Source of the DNA: Mycobacterium sp. MBM
GTDB lineage: Bacteria; Actinomycetota; Actinomycetes; Mycobacteriales; Mycobacteriaceae
Length of the DNA: 64,000 nucleotides
NCBI GenBank assembly: GCA_021648845.1
Contig: JAKJHY010000004.1
Location: 186,001-250,000 of the forward strand
Direction: 5' to 3'
In this document: positions 9,689 to 18,200 of the stretch, one piece after another
How positions within the stretch are numbered: the stretch's first letter is position 1
Layout of the letters: every line of letters starts with the position of its first letter
Program-made: the position numbers and the translations under genes
Notes under the pieces: generated by a model
What the model was told of the DNA's origin: nothing
Database searches by the model: none
Seen by the model: the letters and a program-made list of their open reading frames with translations, nothing else

Positions 9689-10293
9689 GTCTGCGCGCTC
9701 GCGTGTGCGCGGACCGCGGGGGCTATCCAGGAGTGCAGGAAGCGCCGCAGGTCCTGCCCCGTGCGGGCGGGGCGACCGGGGTCGAGGATGAAGGACTGCA
9801 GGGTGCGCAGCATGAACTCGACCAGTTCATCGAGAGCATCCCCCGGGAATCCCGCCGCAGCCCAGTCCACGTCGAAGCGCGCGAGGATCGACTTGCCGAA
9901 CCCGATGGCCAGGTCCGAGGTGACCCCCGCGGTGAAGGCGCTGGCCTTCCCCGGCTGCAGGACGAGGCTGAGGTAACGGTCGTGGGGTAGCTGCTCGAGG
10001 GTGTAAGCCAACCCCTCGACCACCGCCTCGGTCGGGTCGGTGATCGAGCCCAGCCGATCGGCCAGCCGGTCCAGGAAGGACGCCACCGAGGACACGGCGG
10101 TGGCGGCGAGCAGGGTTTCCTGGGTGGGGAAGTACCGGTAGATGGTCTGCCGGGTGACACCGAGGGTCTGCGCGACCTCCGACACGCTGACCGTGCCGTG
10201 CGTGTCGATGGCCGCGCGGGTGGTGGCGAGGATGCGGTTGACCGCTTCCTCGTCGTCGACCGGGATATTGCCCGACCAGCCGTGCCTGCGCAT
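9682..10293 (-). CDS. TetR/AcrR family transcriptional regulator
   Basis: A regulator of 203 residues from the ATG at 10293 (MRRHGWSGN). A start at 10332 is also open but would lie in the operator, so it is less likely. The helix-turn-helix is VSVSEVAQTLGVTRQTIYRYF, near residues 35-55. It is divergent from the Rieske oxygenase gene and first gene of the minus-strand operon TetR-LacI-oxidase-acetamidase-SDR. The near-perfect palindrome at 10332-10353 in the shared region is its probable operator and would let it control both directions. Confidence 0.92.
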   Translation of the reverse strand: MRRHGWSGNIPVDDEEAVNRILATTRAAIDTHGTVSVSEVAQTLGVTRQTIYRYFPTQETLLAATAVSSVASFLDRLADRLGSITDPTEAVVEGLAYTLEQLPHDRYLSLVLQPGKASAFTAGVTSDLAIGFGKSILARFDVDWAAAGFPGDALDELVEFMLRTLQSFILDPGRPARTGQDLRRFLHSWIAPAVRAHASAQTW

Positions 10294-10325
10294 GCCTCGA
10301 TCGTCGCACGATCCGCTCTCGACCC

Positions 10326-10362
10326 TTGACAATACAATCAGTCATGAATGTATGGTCTGGAG
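10326..10362 (+). promoter_or_regulatory. Divergent promoter with TetR-type operator
   Basis: A -35-like TTGACA occupies 10326-10331 and a -10-like TATGGT 10351-10356. An ATG follows 6 nt later at 10363, the arrangement of a leaderless mycobacterial transcript. Between the two boxes lies the dyad ATACAATCA-gtca-TGAATGTAT (10332-10353, 8 of 9 arm positions pair), placed to block RNA polymerase. The alternative ATG at 10348 falls inside this dyad, which argues against it as start of the oxygenase. Confidence 0.7.
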
Positions 10363-11526
10363 ATGATCTCCTGCCCGCCGAACAGCACCGACGAAGAGTT
10401 GACCCGCCGCGCGCTGCGCCATGCCCTCGACGGCACTACGGATATGGCCGACCGTGAACTCAAAGTGCCACTGCACTATTACCGCGACCCGAAGATCACC
10501 GAGATCGAGGAATCACAGATCCTGCGGCGGGTGCCGCTGGCCATCGTGCCGTCCGCCCAGATCCCGGAACGCAACGATTACGTCGTTCGCTCGGTCCTCG
10601 GCGATTCGCTCTTGGTCACCCGCGACCGGACCGGCAAAAGCCACGTGCTGCTCAACTACTGCCGTCACCGGGGCGCCATGCCGGCCTGCGGCTCCGGTAA
10701 CTCGGCGAGGTTCGTCTGCCCGTATCACGCATGGACGTACAAGAACACCGGCGAACTGTTCATGGTGCCCGGCAAAGCGGGCTTCGACTCGATGGACGTC
10801 AAGGACTACGGGCTCGTCGAGCTGCCGTCGGAGGAGCGCTACGGATTCATCTGGGCGGTGCTCACCGCGGACGCCAGCATCGATCTGGACGCACATCTGG
10901 GGCCGATGAAAGACGAACTTGCACTGTGGGACTACCGATCCTACGGCTATCACACCGACCGCGAGTTCACCTCAGAGGTGTCCTGGAAGGGCGCGTTGGA
11001 GGCCTTTGCCGAGGGCTACCACTTCCCGTTTGTGCACGGCGAGAGCCTGATCGGGCAGAACACGCTGTCCAACACCGCGATCTACGACGAGTTCGGCAAG
11101 CACCACCGCATCGGGTTTCCGTTCACATGGATCAAGAATCTCGACTCCGGCCCGTCGGCCACGCTGGATCCCTCCGCCAATATGGGCGTCATCTACTGGA
11201 TCTACCCCAATCTGATCCTGGCCAACAGCCCCGTCGGGGTCGAGATCATCGACATGCTGCCAGACGGCGACCCGACGCGGTGCACCGTCCGGCACAGCTG
11301 GATGGGGCGGACCCCCGCGACCGATGGCGATATGCGTGCCCTCTACGACACCGTCTACGAGGGCGTTCATGCCGCGGTGCGCGATGAGGATTTCGCGATG
11401 CTGCCGCAATGCGGACAGGGCGTTCGGCACGGGCAGCACGATCATATGATCATCGGCCGCAACGAGATTGCGGTGCAACACATGATCAAGGTGTTCGCCC
11501 AGGAACTCGGGGTGGCGCTGGGGTAA
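10363..11526 (+). CDS. Rieske [2Fe-2S] aromatic-ring-hydroxylating oxygenase, alpha subunit
   Basis: A 387-residue oxygenase component that transfers electrons from a Rieske cluster to a mononuclear iron to oxygenate an aromatic or similar substrate. The Rieske ligands are CRH near residue 98 and CPYH about 20 residues later. The C-terminal catalytic domain contains EGYHFPFVHGE, supplying the two His ligands of the iron. Start ATG 10363 is chosen because it follows a -10 box directly and lies outside the operator. No ferredoxin or reductase gene is adjacent, so electron transfer must come from elsewhere. Expression is likely controlled by the divergent TetR. Confidence 0.92.
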   Translation: MISCPPNSTDEELTRRALRHALDGTTDMADRELKVPLHYYRDPKITEIEESQILRRVPLAIVPSAQIPERNDYVVRSVLGDSLLVTRDRTGKSHVLLNYCRHRGAMPACGSGNSARFVCPYHAWTYKNTGELFMVPGKAGFDSMDVKDYGLVELPSEERYGFIWAVLTADASIDLDAHLGPMKDELALWDYRSYGYHTDREFTSEVSWKGALEAFAEGYHFPFVHGESLIGQNTLSNTAIYDEFGKHHRIGFPFTWIKNLDSGPSATLDPSANMGVIYWIYPNLILANSPVGVEIIDMLPDGDPTRCTVRHSWMGRTPATDGDMRALYDTVYEGVHAAVRDEDFAMLPQCGQGVRHGQHDHMIIGRNEIAVQHMIKVFAQELGVALG

Positions 11527-11585
11527 CCGCCGGGGCGGTCGTCGCCACCCGTTTGCTTGTCGGACCCGGCTTCTAGAATCGTGTT

Positions 11586-12902
11586 ATGCCGCCTCCGACA
11601 GCGCCTTTGGATCGGGATCGGTTCGCGCCCAAGCGTATCGAGGTGTTGTTCGACGAGATGGCGGAGTTGACGGGGCAGCGCAATGCGATCGATGGCCGAC
11701 TGGTGGAGATCATCGCCGAGATCGACGGCGCGGGCAGCGCCAATGGGAACGCGTTGTGGGGCGCCACCGGCTGCCGGTCCATCGAAGCGCTGGTGGCGTG
11801 GAAGGCCGGGGTGAGCCCGCGGCGGGCCGAGACCATGGTCGCCGTCGCGCACCGCATCGACGAACTTCCCCGCTGCACCCAGGGCTTACGGGACGGGCGG
11901 GTGTCCTTGGATCAGATCGGGGTGATCGCCGAAGGCGGTGGCCAGGGCTGCGATGAGCATTACGCGAACCTGGTGCAGCACGCCACGGTCAGCCAGTTGC
12001 GGACCGCGGTCAAGCAGGAACCCCGCCCCGAACCCGATCCCAAGCCCGAACCGAAGCGGTCGTTCTCCCGTATCGAAAGCGATGACTACACCACCTACCG
12101 GATCCGGCTGCCCAAGGTGGAGGCCGCGAAATTCGAGGCGGCCCACCAGTCCCACCGCGACAAGCTGGTCGCGGACTGGAAACGCGACCACGACAGCGGC
12201 GACGCGATTGATCCGCAGGACGGGGATCAGTACGACGTCGACGCGTCCGACGAGATTTCCGGGCAGGCCCCGCCGTTTCCCGACGGAGTCGATGCGTTCA
12301 TGAGTCTGATCGAGGCCGGCTGGGACACCGATGTAGCGGTGCGTCCGCACGGGCAGCACACCACCGTCGTCATGCACCTCGATGTGGAGAAGCGGGTCGC
12401 GGCGTTGCACCTGGGCCCGGCCCTCTCCGATGCCGACCGCCGGTACCTGCTCTGTGATGCCACCTGTGAGGTGTGGTTCGAACGTGCCGGGCGCCCCATC
12501 GGGGCGGGGCGGGCGACCCGGACGGTCGGGCGGCGGCTGCGCCGCGCCTTGGAGCACCGTGACCGCACGTGTGTGGTGCCCGGGTGTGGGGCGACCCGCG
12601 GGTTGCATGCCCATCATCTGGTGCACTGGGAGGACGACGGGCCCACCGAACTGTGGAATCTGGTGTTGCTCTGCCCGTTTCATCACCGTCTGCATCACCG
12701 CGGTGGGATCACCCTCACCGGGCCCGCCGCCACGCTGAAAGTCACCGATCAACACGGCGAGGAACTGACCAACACGGCGCTGGCCCGCCTACCCACCACG
12801 GCGGCACCCGAGGTGCCACCGTGCCCCGGCCCGAAAGGCGAACGCGCCCAATGGTGGTGGTACACACCATTCGAACCACCGCCACCACCGACGACCAACT
12901 AG
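11586..12902 (+). CDS. 13E12 repeat family protein: DUF222 plus HNH endonuclease domain
   Basis: A 438-residue protein of the mycobacterial REP13E12 family. The N-terminal two thirds is the helical DUF222 domain. The C-terminus carries an HNH nuclease: RTCVVPGCGATRGLHAHHL (His pair), the central Asn in ELWNLVLLC, and FHHRLHHRGG. In M. tuberculosis, copies of this family are dispersed repeats and one is a known phage integration site. The copy here appears intact, with no direct repeats or att-like duplication next to it. A role in DNA cleavage is inferred from the HNH motif only. Confidence 0.9.
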   Translation: MPPPTAPLDRDRFAPKRIEVLFDEMAELTGQRNAIDGRLVEIIAEIDGAGSANGNALWGATGCRSIEALVAWKAGVSPRRAETMVAVAHRIDELPRCTQGLRDGRVSLDQIGVIAEGGGQGCDEHYANLVQHATVSQLRTAVKQEPRPEPDPKPEPKRSFSRIESDDYTTYRIRLPKVEAAKFEAAHQSHRDKLVADWKRDHDSGDAIDPQDGDQYDVDASDEISGQAPPFPDGVDAFMSLIEAGWDTDVAVRPHGQHTTVVMHLDVEKRVAALHLGPALSDADRRYLLCDATCEVWFERAGRPIGAGRATRTVGRRLRRALEHRDRTCVVPGCGATRGLHAHHLVHWEDDGPTELWNLVLLCPFHHRLHHRGGITLTGPAATLKVTDQHGEELTNTALARLPTTAAPEVPPCPGPKGERAQWWWYTPFEPPPPPTTN

Positions 12903-12992
12903 GTCAGCTCATCCGGACCTGTGCGTCGCGAGTACCTCGATGATGCGGTGGGCGTCGATGAAACCGAGTGCCCAGCGGACAGCCGATCGGTC

Positions 12993-13415
12993 CTACTCCA
13001 GCACGAACACCGGGATCAGTCGGTCGGTCTTGGTCTGGTACTCCGCATATGGTGGGTAGGCCTCGACCGCCAGCTTCCACCAATGCTCACGCTCGGCGCC
13101 CTCCACCTCGCGGGCGGTCAGCTCGACGACCTTCTCACCGTCCTGCGCGGTGACCTGGGGGTGCGCCTTGACGTTGTGATACCACGCGGGATGCTGCGGA
13201 TCGCCGCCCTTGGAGGCGACCATCGCGTACTTGCCGTTCTCCTCCACGCGCATCAACGGCACGTAGCGCTTCTTTCCGGACTTGGCGCCCGTGGTGGTGA
13301 ACAGCACCACGGGTCGGTCGAGGACCTCAACTCCGTCGGTGGTGCCCTGCTCGAGAATGCGTTCGGTTTGGTCGCGGACCCAGTCGGTGGGGCTCAGCTC
13401 GGGGTTGTTGGACAT
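12993..13415 (-). CDS. Deazaflavin (F420)-dependent nitroreductase family protein (Ddn-like)
   Basis: A 140-residue split-beta-barrel protein of the Ddn/AclJ (F420H2-dependent quinone/nitro reductase) family. Motifs: VVLFTTTGAKSGKKRYVPL (F420 phosphate-binding segment), YAMVASKGGDPQHPAWYHN (deazaflavin pocket) and C-terminal AYPPYAEYQTKTDRLIPVF. Members detoxify quinones or activate nitroimidazoles in mycobacteria. Start ATG at 13415 gives the usual length. Just beyond its TAG stop the same frame stays open for 27 codons (see findings). Confidence 0.9.
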   Translation of the reverse strand: MSNNPELSPTDWVRDQTERILEQGTTDGVEVLDRPVVLFTTTGAKSGKKRYVPLMRVEENGKYAMVASKGGDPQHPAWYHNVKAHPQVTAQDGEKVVELTAREVEGAEREHWWKLAVEAYPPYAEYQTKTDRLIPVFVLE

Positions 13416-13490
13416 GGCGCCTACAACACCACAGCCCCGCGGATTGTTTCCGCCTTCGACGAAATCGCCGCGATCTGGGACGCTGCAGCC

Positions 13491-14324
13491 ATGGCCGATG
13501 TCTTCATCACCACCACCGAACTCGCCACATTGCTGGCCACCGGGGCACCCGTGACGCTGCTCGATGTGCGCTGGCAGCTCGCTCAACCGGACGGCCGCAC
13601 CGATTACCAGCGTGGCCACCTGCCGGGAGCCGTCTACGTCTCCCTCGACGACGAGCTCAGCGATCATCGGGTCCAGGGCCGCGGCAGGCACCCGCTGCCC
13701 TCCGGATCGGCCCTCCAGCAGGCCGCGCGCCGCTGGGGGGTGCGCCGCGGTGTGCCGGTGGTGGTCTACGACGATTGGAACCGGGCCGGATCGGCGCGGG
13801 CGTGGTGGGTGCTGCGGGCCGCCGGCATCGAGGACGTGCGGATCCTCGACGGCGGGCTGCGCGCCTGGACGGCCGCGGGCGAGGCGCTGGAGACCGGCCC
13901 GGTCGAAGCCTCACCCGGGGATGCGGTGGTCCGTCACGAGGATCTGTATGCGGGGGCGATGCCGACGCTGACCGCGGAGGAGGCCGCCGGGCACCCGAAC
14001 CTGCTCGACGCCCGCGCGCCGGAACGATTCCGTGGCGATGTCGAACCCCTTGACCCGCTGGCCGGGCACATCCCGGGAGCGCGGAACCTGCCCAGTACCG
14101 CCGTCCTGACACCGGCGGGAACGCTGCTGCCCGATGCCGAGATCGCCGCGCTTGGCTGGTCATTCGGCGGCTCGAACGAGGTCGGGGTGTACTGCGGTTC
14201 GGGCGTCACGGCGGCGGTGGTGGTGGCTACCCTCGCCGCGGCAGGCATCGATGCTGCGCTGTTCCCCGGGTCCTGGTCGCAGTGGAGTGCGCAAGGTCGT
14301 CCGGTGCAGACCGGCGATCAGTGA
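13491..14324 (+). CDS. sseB: Thiosulfate/3-mercaptopyruvate sulfurtransferase (tandem rhodanese, SseB-like)
   Basis: A 277-residue protein with two rhodanese domains. The inactive N-terminal domain shows LLDVRWQL and RGHLPGAVYV; the catalytic C-terminal domain has the loop YCGSGVTAA with the persulfide-forming Cys. It would transfer sulfane sulfur from thiosulfate or mercaptopyruvate to cyanide, thiols or proteins. The ATG at 13491 is used; the same frame is open far upstream but overlaps the divergent Ddn gene and has no family similarity. It resembles M. tuberculosis SseB (Rv2291) more than SseA from memory. It converges on the next gene with a 7-nt overlap. Confidence 0.9.
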   Translation: MADVFITTTELATLLATGAPVTLLDVRWQLAQPDGRTDYQRGHLPGAVYVSLDDELSDHRVQGRGRHPLPSGSALQQAARRWGVRRGVPVVVYDDWNRAGSARAWWVLRAAGIEDVRILDGGLRAWTAAGEALETGPVEASPGDAVVRHEDLYAGAMPTLTAEEAAGHPNLLDARAPERFRGDVEPLDPLAGHIPGARNLPSTAVLTPAGTLLPDAEIAALGWSFGGSNEVGVYCGSGVTAAVVVATLAAAGIDAALFPGSWSQWSAQGRPVQTGDQ

Positions 14325-14836
14325 TGGGCAATCATCTTGACCGCCACCACCGCGGCGCCGGCGCCCGCCAGCACCAGGACGGCCACCACCTGTTGCCACC
14401 ACAGCAGCCCGGCGCGATGCACCGCGGCGAAGGCGATGAGGCCCATCTCCGCGACCAGGAACCACATGGCGATCCACACCGCGGTCGGGGTGTCGAGCAC
14501 GCCGACACCGGCCAACGCCAGGATCACCGCCGGTACAGCGGCAGCCTGCAGGATCTGACCTGAGGATGCCAGCATCGCCCACGCCGCGCGGCCGCGCGGC
14601 GCCTTGCCCTCCACGCTGAGCCGGGCGATGAACTCGGCCAGCAGCGCGGCCGCCCACAGCCCGCCCGCAGCGACCGCCACGTCGACCACCCGGTACCAGC
14701 CGTTGGTGTCGACATCGGTGTAGCGAGCGAGCGCGGCCAAGGTGGCCAGGCACGAAATGGCACCGTACATCCGCTCGCGTAATGCGGCGACCACGTGCTC
14801 GACCGGAGGATTGTCCACCCCGGTGGACGGCGTCAT
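14318..14836 (-). CDS. Small integral membrane protein
   Basis: A 172-residue protein with four or five hydrophobic segments, for example VVDVAVAAGGLWAAALLAEF, AAVPAVILALAGVGVL, AVWIAMWFLVAEMGLIAF and VVAVLVLAGAGAAVVAV, so a polytopic inner-membrane protein. No family was recognised. Start ATG 14836 overlaps the stop of the upstream esterase gene (ATGA), so the pair is translationally coupled. The function is unknown. Confidence 0.8.
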   Translation of the reverse strand: MTPSTGVDNPPVEHVVAALRERMYGAISCLATLAALARYTDVDTNGWYRVVDVAVAAGGLWAAALLAEFIARLSVEGKAPRGRAAWAMLASSGQILQAAAVPAVILALAGVGVLDTPTAVWIAMWFLVAEMGLIAFAAVHRAGLLWWQQVVAVLVLAGAGAAVVAVKMIAHH

Positions 14837-15741
14837 GCCAGCCGCTCCATCAGAAACGCGCCGATCTCTCGAATCGAGGTTTCCATGACCTCCCGGTTGC
14901 CCTGGGTATTGAAGGCATGATCCACCGGGTAGGCGGTGTGCCGGACGTCGACACCGCCGTCGCGCAGCCGGCCGGCGATCTCGACCATCTCCGGTCCCAG
15001 CGTGTCGAGATCTCCGGTCTGGATCAGGGTGGGCGGCATTTTCAACGGCAGCTCGGCGTCGTGGTAGGGCGAGGCAACGGGGTTGCCGTGGCTGGTGGGG
15101 TCCACGAAATAGAGTTTGGCCGAAAGCTTCTGCAATCTCGGCGAAATCGCGGCATTGGGCTTGGGCGAGGTGCGGTCGGTACGGGTGCAGTCCGCGACGG
15201 CGTAGGACAGTACGGCGGCCCTCAGTGTGAACGCGGTGTCGTGGGCGTACTGCGCGAGGTTCATGCTGAGCTTGGCTCCGGCGCTCGCCCCGCCGACACT
15301 GATCCGTCCGGGGTCCCAACCGTGTTGGTCGGCATGGTCGATGGCCCATTGCAGCACATCGATGCACTCCTGCTCCGCGACCGGAAACGTCACCTGAGGG
15401 GCGGCGTGATAGTCGATCGCCAGCACGACACACCCCACATCGGAAGCCAGGTAACGGCAGATGTGCTCGTCCTCCCGGGTATTGCGCAGGACAAAGCCGC
15501 CACCGTGGATGTCGATGTGCAGCGGCGGACGGTCGGCGGCGGCGTTCAACGGTGACGAGGGGTGCGGTCGGTAGACGAAACAGCGGACCGGCCCGTGCCG
15601 GGTCGGCACCGGTAACACGGTGGGCGCGTCGAGCTTGTACGCGGGTTCGGGGATGCCGGGCGGGCGAAACACCAATGGTGCGGTCTGCTGCGCGAGGTAG
15701 GCCAATGCGTACTCCAGCGGCCCGATCCGGGGGTTCGCCAT
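14833..15741 (-). CDS. Alpha/beta hydrolase (HSL/Lip family esterase)
   Basis: A 302-residue hormone-sensitive-lipase type carboxylesterase. It has the oxyanion-hole motif HGGGF, the nucleophile elbow GGASAGA with the catalytic Ser, an Asp near TGDLDTLGPE and the terminal His in PVDHAFN. Start ATG 15741 (MANPRIG) is chosen; the in-frame upstream extension to 15813 runs into the divergent gene's promoter. Probably a cytoplasmic or peripheral esterase of short acyl esters; coupled to the small membrane protein gene downstream. Confidence 0.92.
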   Translation of the reverse strand: MANPRIGPLEYALAYLAQQTAPLVFRPPGIPEPAYKLDAPTVLPVPTRHGPVRCFVYRPHPSSPLNAAADRPPLHIDIHGGGFVLRNTREDEHICRYLASDVGCVVLAIDYHAAPQVTFPVAEQECIDVLQWAIDHADQHGWDPGRISVGGASAGAKLSMNLAQYAHDTAFTLRAAVLSYAVADCTRTDRTSPKPNAAISPRLQKLSAKLYFVDPTSHGNPVASPYHDAELPLKMPPTLIQTGDLDTLGPEMVEIAGRLRDGGVDVRHTAYPVDHAFNTQGNREVMETSIREIGAFLMERLA

Positions 15742-15811
15742 GGCAGACACCGTACCGGGAGCTGCTCCGGTGTCCGCGGTATCAGGACCGGCCGCCGCAT
15801 AGACTGCGGGC

Positions 15812-16270
15812 ATGGCACGTAACTATGCGACAGCCGACCAGGTTTCGCTCGACGAACTGCTCGCCTTCGTGCGGCCGCGGCACGCGATGGTGCTCACCAC
15901 GTTCCGCGCGGACGGATCGCTGCAGAGTTCACCGGTCACCGGCGGGGTGGACGAGCAGGGACGCATCGTCATCGCGAGCTACCCGCAGCGTGCCAAATCG
16001 GTGAATATCGCTCGCACCCCGCGGGCCAGCGTGACCGTGCTGTCCGAGGAGTTCCACGGCCCGTACGTCCAGGTCGACGGCGACGCCGAACGCATCGACC
16101 TGCCCGACGCGGTGGAACCGCTCGTCGAATACTTCCGGTCGGTGGCCGGAGAGCACTCCGACTGGGACGAGTACCGGCGGGCCATGGTCGATCAGGGAAA
16201 GTGTCTGCTGCGCATCACGCCTCGCCGGTGGGGTCCGGTGGCCACCGGCGGCTTCCCGCCACCACGCTAG
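15812..16270 (+). CDS. PPOX-class F420-dependent oxidoreductase
   Basis: A 152-residue split beta-barrel protein of the pyridoxamine-phosphate-oxidase-like superfamily. Typical segments are HAMVLTTFRADGSLQSSPV, GRIVIASYPQRAKSVNIARTP and the WDEYRRAMVDQGKCLLRITP C-terminus. In mycobacteria these bind F420 or FMN and reduce varied substrates. It is divergent from the esterase gene across 70 nt and its stop overlaps the thioesterase stop by 4 nt on the other strand. Confidence 0.88.
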   Translation: MARNYATADQVSLDELLAFVRPRHAMVLTTFRADGSLQSSPVTGGVDEQGRIVIASYPQRAKSVNIARTPRASVTVLSEEFHGPYVQVDGDAERIDLPDAVEPLVEYFRSVAGEHSDWDEYRRAMVDQGKCLLRITPRRWGPVATGGFPPPR

Positions 16271-17088
16271 CTCGGACGCCGGTATTTGCCCGACGGATCG
16301 AAACCGGAATTGCTTATCGCAGTGGATAATCCGGTGCCGATCGGTCCGAGGCGGTCGAACAGCCCGGTGGACCCGGTGGCGATCCCGTCGGCGCTGGTGT
16401 GACTCAGTGCGGCCAGACCGATGTACGGACCGTCCGGTAACCGGCTGAGCGCCAGTGTGTAGTCGGCGTTGATGAATGCCAGGCCCGCGGTGCTGAAGTT
16501 GGTCATCGAGCTGGTCACATCGACGGCCATCGCCGCCCGGATGAACGGGGTCGGGGCCTCGCCGGCCACCAGGTCACGGAATTCACGAACCCAGGCGTAC
16601 CGCGGCCCCTTGTGCTGCCATGGGAAGTCCAGGCTGTCCGAGTCGGCGGTGGGTCCGTAGGCCCGGATGAACATGGGCACCGTGTCACCGATGTCGTCGG
16701 GTTCGGCCGGTATCGGCGGAAGGGTGAGGGTCGTGCTCCAGAACTCGCCCTCGGGTTGGGTGCCGCGGCGCAGGTAGAGCGCCGAGGCGCGGGCCACGAG
16801 GTGACCGTTCTGCATCATCGCGGCGTCCACGGATCGCATCCGGCCGCCGGCGCGCACGACGGTGGCGCTGACCCGGACCGGCTCGGTGGCCACCCGGCGC
16901 AGGATCTCGACCGTCAACCGGGCGGGGTGCAGATCGACATCGTCGACCTGGGCCTCGATGGCGCGGGCGAGCAGCCCGCCGACCACCTGGCCGCCCAGGG
17001 TGGGTCCCCATCCGCCGCGGGCGATGGGGTTGGGCACCAACTCGTCGCCGCGCTGGGTGAGAAACGGCGTCGCCGTGGTGCTCGTCAT
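16267..17088 (-). CDS. Acyl-CoA thioesterase, double hot-dog (TesB-like) family
   Basis: A 273-residue protein with two hot-dog halves: the N-terminal half contains RGGWGPTLGGQVVGGLLARA and RPARLTVEILR-type strands, the C-terminal half ISLAALSHT-type strands. Proteins of this class hydrolyse acyl-CoAs to free acids. It lies 22 nt after the end of the Nit1C glycosyltransferase, but a good -10 box (TAATAT, 17096-17101) sits exactly 7 nt before its ATG, so it is probably a separate, leaderless transcript and not part of that cluster. Confidence 0.82.
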   Translation of the reverse strand: MTSTTATPFLTQRGDELVPNPIARGGWGPTLGGQVVGGLLARAIEAQVDDVDLHPARLTVEILRRVATEPVRVSATVVRAGGRMRSVDAAMMQNGHLVARASALYLRRGTQPEGEFWSTTLTLPPIPAEPDDIGDTVPMFIRAYGPTADSDSLDFPWQHKGPRYAWVREFRDLVAGEAPTPFIRAAMAVDVTSSMTNFSTAGLAFINADYTLALSRLPDGPYIGLAALSHTSADGIATGSTGLFDRLGPIGTGLSTAISNSGFDPSGKYRRPS

Positions 17089-17095
17089 ACCGGCG

Positions 17096-17125
17096 ATATT
17101 ACAAACACAGTTACCGTTGTAACAA
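17096..17125 (-). promoter_or_regulatory. Promoter for leaderless thioesterase mRNA
   Basis: Read on the minus strand, TTGTTA (17120-17125) and TAATAT (17096-17101) are separated by 18 nt, and the ATG at 17088 begins 7 nt after the -10 box, with no ribosome-binding site. The -35 side lies inside the last codons of the glycosyltransferase gene. Confidence 0.55.
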
Positions 17126-18199
17126 CGACAACTGTGCGCGGTAGAAATCCAGATGAGCGTCGGCCGCGTTGTCCCACGTCAACGAGCGCGCCAGGGCGCG
17201 TCCCGGTCCGGGATCGCCCGGTGCGGTGAGCAGTTCTGCCATCGCGGCGGCGAACCCCGCGGGAGTATCGGCGTAGCGCACGGTGTCGCCGAACACCTCG
17301 CGCAGCACCGGCAGGTTCCGGGTGACCACCGGCCGGCCAGCGGCCAACGCCTCCAGCGCGGCCAGTCCGAATCCCTCCTTCGTGGAGGGAAATGCGAACA
17401 CCTCACACCCCGCGACCAGGCTCGGCAGGTCGTCGTCGGCGATGGCGCCGAGGATCACCGGGTCGATATCCAAAGCCCGGCAACGGGAATCGAAGTGGTC
17501 GCGGTAATCGCGGTAGTCGAAGAGGGTTTCCCCACCGGCGATCACCAGTTTCAGGTCCGGAACGTCCCGGCGCAGCAGATGAAATGCCTCGACCAGATCG
17601 AGGGTGCCCTTGCGGGGTTCGATACCGCCCACGGTCAGCACGTAGCGGCCCAGTTGTCGGCGCCAACGCCCGATGCCGGTGATATCTTCGGCGGCGTCGA
17701 TGAACCGTTGCGCGTCAACACCGTTGGGTATGACCATCGGGTCGACACCCCATCCGGACCGGACCTCCGCGGCGACCGCGGCCGAGACGCAGATGCGGGC
17801 ATAGGGTGCCACGATCGCCTTCTCGTGGCACTCGGCCAAGATCGGGGTGGTGAACTCGTCGAGGTGGTGGATGGTGCGGATGCACCGGCCGACCGCATTG
17901 GCGCTGATGCAGTCCTGCGCGTGCACGATGTCATAGTCCGATGGGATGAAGGCCCGGCCCAGGAGTTCGATGGACCGCACGATGCGGTCGGTGACGGTGT
18001 CCGCGGGCAGATCCTGGAACTCGACGAGGCGGACGCGGACTCCGGGATCGACGGCCCGGAAGAAGCCCCGATCCCCGGCCCTGGCCAGCGACCACACCGT
18101 GACGTCGGCACCTTGGTGGGCCAGTGCCTCGGCCAGATTCAGGGTGTGCACGACACCGCCGCGAGGCTTCGTCGAGTAGGTCAGCAGCGCGATTCGCAT
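17111..18199 (-). CDS. Nit1C cluster glycosyltransferase (MSMEG_0565 family, GT4-like)
   Basis: A 362-residue GT-B glycosyltransferase. The N-terminus MRIALLTYSTKPRGGVVHTL is the acceptor-side Rossmann start. The donor domain has VIPNGVDAQRF, VGGIEPRKGTLDLVEAF and FAFPSTKEGFGLAALEALAAGRPVV pieces with the E-x7-E signature. It would attach a sugar from an NDP-sugar to the product of the cluster or a carrier. It is the last gene of the eight-gene minus-strand operon, 1 nt after the second hydrolase. The assignment to the MSMEG_0565 family rests on context and remembered family description. Confidence 0.88.
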   Translation of the reverse strand: MRIALLTYSTKPRGGVVHTLNLAEALAHQGADVTVWSLARAGDRGFFRAVDPGVRVRLVEFQDLPADTVTDRIVRSIELLGRAFIPSDYDIVHAQDCISANAVGRCIRTIHHLDEFTTPILAECHEKAIVAPYARICVSAAVAAEVRSGWGVDPMVIPNGVDAQRFIDAAEDITGIGRWRRQLGRYVLTVGGIEPRKGTLDLVEAFHLLRRDVPDLKLVIAGGETLFDYRDYRDHFDSRCRALDIDPVILGAIADDDLPSLVAGCEVFAFPSTKEGFGLAALEALAAGRPVVTRNLPVLREVFGDTVRYADTPAGFAAAMAELLTAPGDPGPGRALARSLTWDNAADAHLDFYRAQLSLLQR

Positions 18200-18200
18200 C

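Noticed and set aside
12921..13490. Long N-terminal extension of the rhodanese
   Set aside because: It covers the opposite-strand Ddn-like gene and has no similarity to sulfurtransferases; ATG 13491 gives the family N-terminus.
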